Positions 60,068 through 64,000 of a stretch of DNA of 64,000 nucleotides are shown piece after piece. Under the pieces are notes generated by a model, which saw only the letters and a list, made by a program, of their open reading frames with translations, was not told where the DNA came from and searched no databases. The DNA lies in assembly GCF_018687715.1 (NCBI RefSeq), contig NC_056758.1, positions 20,997,001 through 21,061,000 on the forward strand. The letters are read 5' to 3'. A program made the position numbers and the translations under genes. The first letter of the stretch is position 1, and each line of letters starts with the position of its first letter. Source of the stretch: Carya illinoinensis (taxonomy: Eukaryota; Streptophyta; Magnoliopsida; Fagales; Juglandaceae).

Positions 60068-61798
60068 GGCGTCAAATTGAAGAATGAAACAAAAGATGGT
60101 TTTCTTGTTGTAACTTCGTCCAACGATGGAACTGAACTAGTATCGTTGAGGTTGGGTGCAAAGGATGACATTTCCCATGAGCAAATAGTGTAAATGGCAT
60201 GAGCTAGAGGCCTACTTGTTGCAATGCACAAGAAAGAGAACTTAGGTCGGATTGGCAGTCATTTCAGCATTATTCATATGGCTTTTCTTGTATTGACAGG
60301 TTTTGGATCCAGCCTAAGCTTCTAATTCAGTCTTAGAGTTATGCGAAACAACAAAGAAAGTAATAAGGTCCGTATAAAAAAGGTTACAAAGAAGAAAGAA
60401 GGAAATTAAGCCGAAAACATTGTTGAGAGATTACTAATCTTGTGTAAGTCAATTACTTTCCTTAATTCAACGTTAAAGCATAACCACGGGTAGATGGGAA
60501 CGTTAGGGATGGTGGCACTTCTTGGACTCGAGGGAAACCAAATGAATGGTTTATGTGGGCTTCAAATCGAGGAATGAAACGAAAGAATGGTTTTTTTTTT
60601 GTAAATTGGTCCACTGCAAGAACTAAACTTGTATGGTAAAGCTTGGGTGTCAAAGATGAAATTTTCCTTGTGAGAATGGTCTAAAAGGCTTTGGCTACGG
60701 GCCAACTTGTCGCAACGGGTATGAAGGATCGCGTAGGCGCCGATTGGCGGTGATTCGAGCTTTACCGACATGGAAGTCTTTCATGTCTTAGATAAAGCCT
60801 AATCTTCTAATTCAATCTCAGAACGTTGGAAAATGACATGAAAAGCAATATGATCCGAATGAAAAATACGGTTACAAAGAACCAACAAGGAAATTAAACT
60901 CAAAACATTGTTGAGAGATGACTAATCTTGTGTAAGTCGATTACATCCTTTGAATCAGGCTGAAAGCTTAACGATGGGGTAGATGGGGAAGCTTAGGGGC
61001 ATGTGGCACTTCCTGAAGTTGAGGAAACTAATTGTAAGGCTTAGGTTAGCTTCAAATTGAAGAATGAAAGAAAAGATGGGTTTCTTATTGTAACTTCGTC
61101 CAATGCCGGAACTGAACTAGTATGGTTGAGGTTGGGTGCAAAGGATGACATTTCCCATGAGGAAATGGTGTAAATGCCATGAGCTAGAGGCCTACTTGTC
61201 GCAATGCACAAGAAAGAGAATTTAGGTCGGATTGGCAGTCATTTCAGCATTATTCACATGGCTTTTCTTTTATTGACAGGTTTTGGATCCAGCCTAAGCT
61301 TCTAATTCAGTCTTAGTGTTATGCGAAACAACAAAGAAAGTAATAAGGTCCGTATAAAAGAAGTTACAAAGAACTGAAAAGGAAATTAAGCCGAAAATAT
61401 TGTTGAGAGATTACTAATCTTGTGTAAGTCAGTTACTTCCCTTAATTTGACGTTAAAGTATATCCACGGGTAGATGGGAACGTTAAGGATGGTGGCACTT
61501 CTTGGACTCGAGCAAAACCAAATGTATGGTTTAGGTGGACTTCAAATCGAGGAATGAAACGAAAGACTGGTTTCCTTGTGTAAATTGGTCCGCTGCAAGA
61601 ACTAAACTTCTATGGTAAAGGTTGGGTGTAAACGCTGAAATTTTCCTTGTGAAAATGGTCGAAAAGGCTTTGGCTAGGGGCCAACTTGTCGTAACGGGTA
61701 TGAAGGATTGCGTAGGTGCCGATTGGCGGTGATTCGAGCTTGATCGACATGGAAGTCTTTCATGTCTTAGATAAAGCCTAATCTTCTAATTCAATCTT
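60068..61798. repeat. Border dimers of S5 and truncated last unit
   Basis: Units at 60068 (980 bp) and 61048 (751 bp, cut) do not carry the c or d marks, and the one before 61048 lacks the 71-bp deletion. They include a T expansion near 60592 (12 T in place of about 4). The last Y ends TTCAATCTT at about 61798, where the P2 element starts. Confidence 0.85.
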
Positions 61799-63039
61799 TG
61801 CCTAGTGTTGTTATCTCTTTGTTGCAGGGATATGAGGTCATGATTCCTAGCGGTGTGTTTAGTGGATTGCCACCTATTAGAGAGATAGAGCAATACATTG
61901 ATCTTGTGCCAGGTGTGACAATCCCTAACCGACCTTTATTTGAAGAGCATAAGTCCTTGACGCACTTGAAGGGACAGGTTAAGTTGGATAGAATGCATGC
62001 CAAGTGGGTTCAATTGATTGAGACCTTTCCTCATGTAATTCAGTACACATATGGTAAGAGAAATCTTCTATTTGAAGCATTGTCAAGAAGGTATGTCCTT
62101 GTCTTCATTTTGGATGCAAAGTTATTGAGATTTCAATATGATAAGAACTTGTTTGTTAATGATGATGGCTTGGCTAGTGTGTATGAAGTACGTAAGAAAG
62201 CATCGTTTTCTCAATTATATAGACAAGATTGGTACTTGCTTAGAGAGAAAAGACTTTGTGTGCCTACTAGTCCTATGCGTGAGTTGCTTGTGCATGGATG
62301 TGGTCTGTTGAGAAATTTTGATATAAAGAGGACTTTAGACGTCTTGCATGACCATTGGTGGGAGTACTACTTGCCATTCATTAAGTTTGCATATAGTTGG
62401 AGTGGTCACTTTGGTATAAAGAATATTTTAGGCATAATGCATGAATATTGGTGGGAGTATTGTTTCCCATTCATTAAGTTTGCATATAGTTGGAGTGGTC
62501 ACTTTGATGTAAAGAAGAGTTTACGTGTATTACATGAAAACTTTTGGGAGTATGGTTTGCCATTCATTGAGATCGCATATAATTGGAATGGTCATTTTGG
62601 TGTAAGGAAGACTTTAAATGTGTTTCATGAACGTTTGTGGGAGTATGATTTTCCAATTATTGAATTGTTACATGAACGTTTGAGAGAGTATCATTTGTCA
62701 TTTATAGAGTTTGCATATAATAGGATCATGCATAACGCTACTTCATATTGTCCTTTTGAAATTATTTATGGTTTTAATCCATTTATTTCTTTTGATTTAA
62801 TGCATTTACCTGTTGATGACAGAAGTAGCTTGGATGGACATTTCCAAATTCTTGATGAAGTTAATGATACTTCATATCTAGTGGATCTTCCAGGTAAGTA
62901 TCATGTGTTTGCTATTTTCAATGTTACTGATGTTTTTCCCTTTGATCCAGGTGGAGATTCGAGATCGAATCCTTTTGAGGAGAGGGGGAATGATGGGCCC
63001 CAAGGCGGACCAAGTCTTAAGGATCAATTACAAGATTAA
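61799..63039 (+). pseudogene. pol: Collapsed gypsy pol with four 31-residue modules
   Basis: Open for about 413 codons. It starts in the protease-RT linker (LPSVVISLLQGYE), continues with IPSGVFSGLPPIREIEQYIDL, and jumps to the RNase H end (KWVQLIETFPHVIQYTYGKR, EALSRRYV). Then come MRELLVHGCGL, four 93-bp modules, a partial extra segment (LLHERLREYHLSFIEFAYN), the integrase tail CPFEIIYGFNPFISF, and DGHFQILDEVNDTSYLVDLPG, ending at LKDQLQD. No RT, RNase H or integrase catalytic residues remain. The first codon is TTG; the first ATG is at about 61840. It carries one more module than P1. Confidence 0.83.
62314..62685 (+). repeat. 93-bp tandem module, four units (P2)
   Basis: Units start at 62314, 62407, 62500 and 62593, exactly 93 bp (31 codons) apart. 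The pattern is H/N-F-x-x-K/R-x-x-L, HxxxWEY, PFIxxAYxWxG. The first unit (NFDIKRTLDVLHDHWWEY) has no counterpart in P1; units 2-4 correspond to P1 units 1-3. The last unit diverges at its end. Confidence 0.88.
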
Positions 63040-63191
63040 GAGCCACGAAGATCAAGAGAGCAATGCAAGAATTGGTGCAATCCAATTGGGATCAAGCTAG
63101 CAAGAGCCCAACACTCATGACGGGCTTGAAAGAAGGAGAACCAATTTTGTTCCACTTGATCCAAGCTATAGAAGACACGACTTGGGCCTAT
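63040..63191 (+). pseudogene. pol: Frameshifted pol tail
   Basis: A shifted frame encodes KRAMQELVQSNWDQASK and GLKEGEPILFHLIQAIEDT, resembling the usual end of this type of Gag-Pol. The shift relative to the main frame is also present in P1 (39193-39344), so both copies inherited it. Confidence 0.65.
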
Positions 63192-63552
63192 TGTCTACTT
63201 AAACCAATTGTTTACTTAGAGTTTTTGGGGATTGTCTATTTAAACCAATTGTAACCTCATTTGAGAGGCAGACTATATGGAATTGTGATTGAGAGTTGAG
63301 TGATCTCCTCTTGTTCTTCTTGAACTTCTGAACTTATCAAGGGTAAATCAAAACCTTTGTGGCGTTCTTCCTTTGTAATCTAGGTTCTTGAGACGAGTTC
63401 TTCAATGGGTCTAGATTTTGATATAATCTAGGTTCTTTGAACGGGTTCTCATCGGGTCTAGATTCTCCATCCATATACCTGAGTTTGGCTTTCTTGGGGT
63501 TCTTTTTCCAGTATTGTTGTTGGGTCTCAAAGCAAGTCTATTGGGGTTCACA
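63192..63552 (+). repeat. Internally deleted LTR of second gypsy family (P2)
   Basis: Begins TGTCTACTT and ends GGGGTTCACA. Compared with the P1 LTR (39345-39944), about 240 bp of the left part, including the hairpin, are missing. The remainder (from GGGATTGTCTATTTAAA on) is collinear with P1. Confidence 0.72.
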
Positions 63553-63557
63553 TCTTT

Positions 63558-63570
63558 TGGTAATCAGAGC
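63558..63570 (+). promoter_or_regulatory. Primer-binding-site-like sequence
   Basis: TGGTAATCAGAGC lies 5 bp after the LTR end. It matches the common plant LTR-retrotransposon site TGGTATCAGAGC, complementary to the 3' end of initiator Met tRNA, except for one extra A. It identifies the LTR on its left as a 5' LTR for whatever follows. Confidence 0.65.
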
Positions 63571-63935
63571 AAGGTTTCCAATCAGGTGTAATTCTATCTT
63601 TTATCTATTGCATCTTTAATTCTAGGGTTTCATTGTTCTAGGGTTGCAAAAAAAAAAAGTGCAGAAATTCGTTTTTCCTAGGGCTGGCAGATTACTCTAT
63701 TATTTTGGTTTCATGTTTATCAACATTGGTTGGCTAAGTTGCTTGTTTGAGGGCTGCCAAAATTTCCACCATATATAGGTTGGAAATTTCTGGAGTTTCT
63801 TGCATCTTTAAGTTTGTCAATTCCTTGGATTGTTGTTTCATTGATTCTCTTCTATTCCCTTGCCAATTTTTATGTGTTTGAATTCAGTTGTTTGATTGTT
63901 GCAATTGAATATTGCTGTTTTTGATTGAAATAGTG
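63571..63935 (+). other. Leader region after primer site
   Basis: About 365 bp with a run of 11 A near 63648 and no credible coding frame. It is consistent with the untranslated leader before gag. The gag gene itself, if present, would lie beyond the window. Confidence 0.5.
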
Positions 63936-64000
63936 AGAAAAGAAAGGAAAAGAAAAGAAAAGAAGGAAAGGAAAAGAAAAGAAAAGAAAAGAAAGGAAAG
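63936..64000 (+). repeat. Purine microsatellite (GGAAA/GAAAA)
   Basis: An uninterrupted purine tract of irregular GAAAA, GGAAA and GAAGGAAA pentamer-like units from about 63936 to the window edge. It probably continues beyond the window. Confidence 0.85.

Larger units (their letters stand above)
39945..61798. repeat. Satellite array S5, homogenised higher-order repeat
   Basis: 21.9 kb of X-Y dimers without any transposon. With the phase marker GGC(G/T)TCAAAT, X monomers start at 40823, 41731, 42710, 43691, 44600, 45578, 46560, 47540, 48520, 49500, 50409, 51388, 52370, 53349, 54331, 55240, 56219, 57201, 58108, 59087, 60068 and 61048. Within dimer 46560-47539 the Y monomer starts at 47050, so X and Y are 490 bp each. 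Dimers fall into six types a to f, in the order a-b-c-d-e-f. Short minus-strand frames of about 69 codons (X) and about 100 codons (Y) recur in most copies. The tract starts in the end of a Y and stops in a Y where the P2 element begins. Confidence 0.95.
61799..64000 (+). mobile_element. Second gypsy family, copy P2: collapsed pol, LTR, primer site and leader
   Basis: Matches P1 over pol and LTR, but continues past the LTR end into a primer-binding-site-like sequence and a leader that runs off the window. The order pol-LTR-PBS-leader is what is expected where two elements share one LTR, or where a one-LTR circle was linearised inside pol. The left edge joins a Y monomer without a recognisable target duplication. 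The LTR has lost about 240 bp relative to P1. Confidence 0.8.

Noticed and set aside
39945..61798. CRISPR-like or prokaryotic repeat system
   Set aside because: Repeats are 490/980 bp without short constant repeats and unique spacers, there are no associated genes, and all context is plant retrotransposon.
61799..61835. Possible 3' splice site (TTATCTCTTTGTTGCAGG) before the P2 frame
   Set aside because: The same bases encode LPSVVISLLQGYE, which fits the protease-RT linker of gypsy elements, so continuous coding explains them better than an intron end.

Overview
The window looks like plant nuclear heterochromatin, probably pericentromeric or centromeric, most likely from a dicot. It holds no recognisable host gene, no RNA gene and no bacterial-type system. 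The reasons are a long tandem satellite and Ty3/gypsy LTR retrotransposons of a plant type, including an Athila-like family with 1.37-kb LTRs. The species cannot be named from the sequence.

About two thirds of the window is one satellite on one strand orientation. Its basic unit is 490 bp. Two diverged forms, here called X and Y, alternate to give a 980-bp X-Y dimer. Satellite tracts lie at 1-57, 1012-3862, 6074-14587, 20916-22154, 24041-24063, 25430-32087 and 39945-61798. The first 39 kb is diverged and broken by six transposon-derived insertions. The last tract (39.9-61.8 kb) has no transposon and is homogenised into a nested higher-order repeat: 490 bp, 980 bp, 2,869 bp (three dimers, one with a 71-bp deletion) and 5,738 bp (two 2,869-bp halves). 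The 5,738-bp unit is present twice in tandem. Each copy carries its own extra local expansion: three extra 980-bp dimers in one, one extra 1,961-bp pair in the other.

Transposon parts, left to right: an Athila-like LTR fragment (58-1011); a 2.2-kb LTR-like insert of another family (3863-6073); a 5'-deleted Athila-like element on the plus strand with PR tail, RT, RNase H, IN and 3' LTR (14588-20915); a gag-PR-IN deletion derivative without LTRs (22155-24042); a solo LTR with a perfect GATCG target duplication (24064-25429); a 5'-truncated Athila-like element on the minus strand (32088-38088) fused to a fragment of a second gypsy family (38096-39944); and a second copy of that second family running off the window (61799-64000).

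All polyproteins are broken. The most unusual features are: the nested satellite hierarchy, whose arithmetic closes exactly; a shared Asp-to-Glu change in the RT catalytic motif of both Athila-like copies; a catalytically empty but open gypsy reading frame containing an exact 93-bp (31-residue) tandem module present 3 or 4 times; and a pol-LTR-primer-site order at the right edge that suggests a tandem or circle-derived arrangement. Short minus-strand reading frames recur in the satellite but are treated as by-products of repetition.
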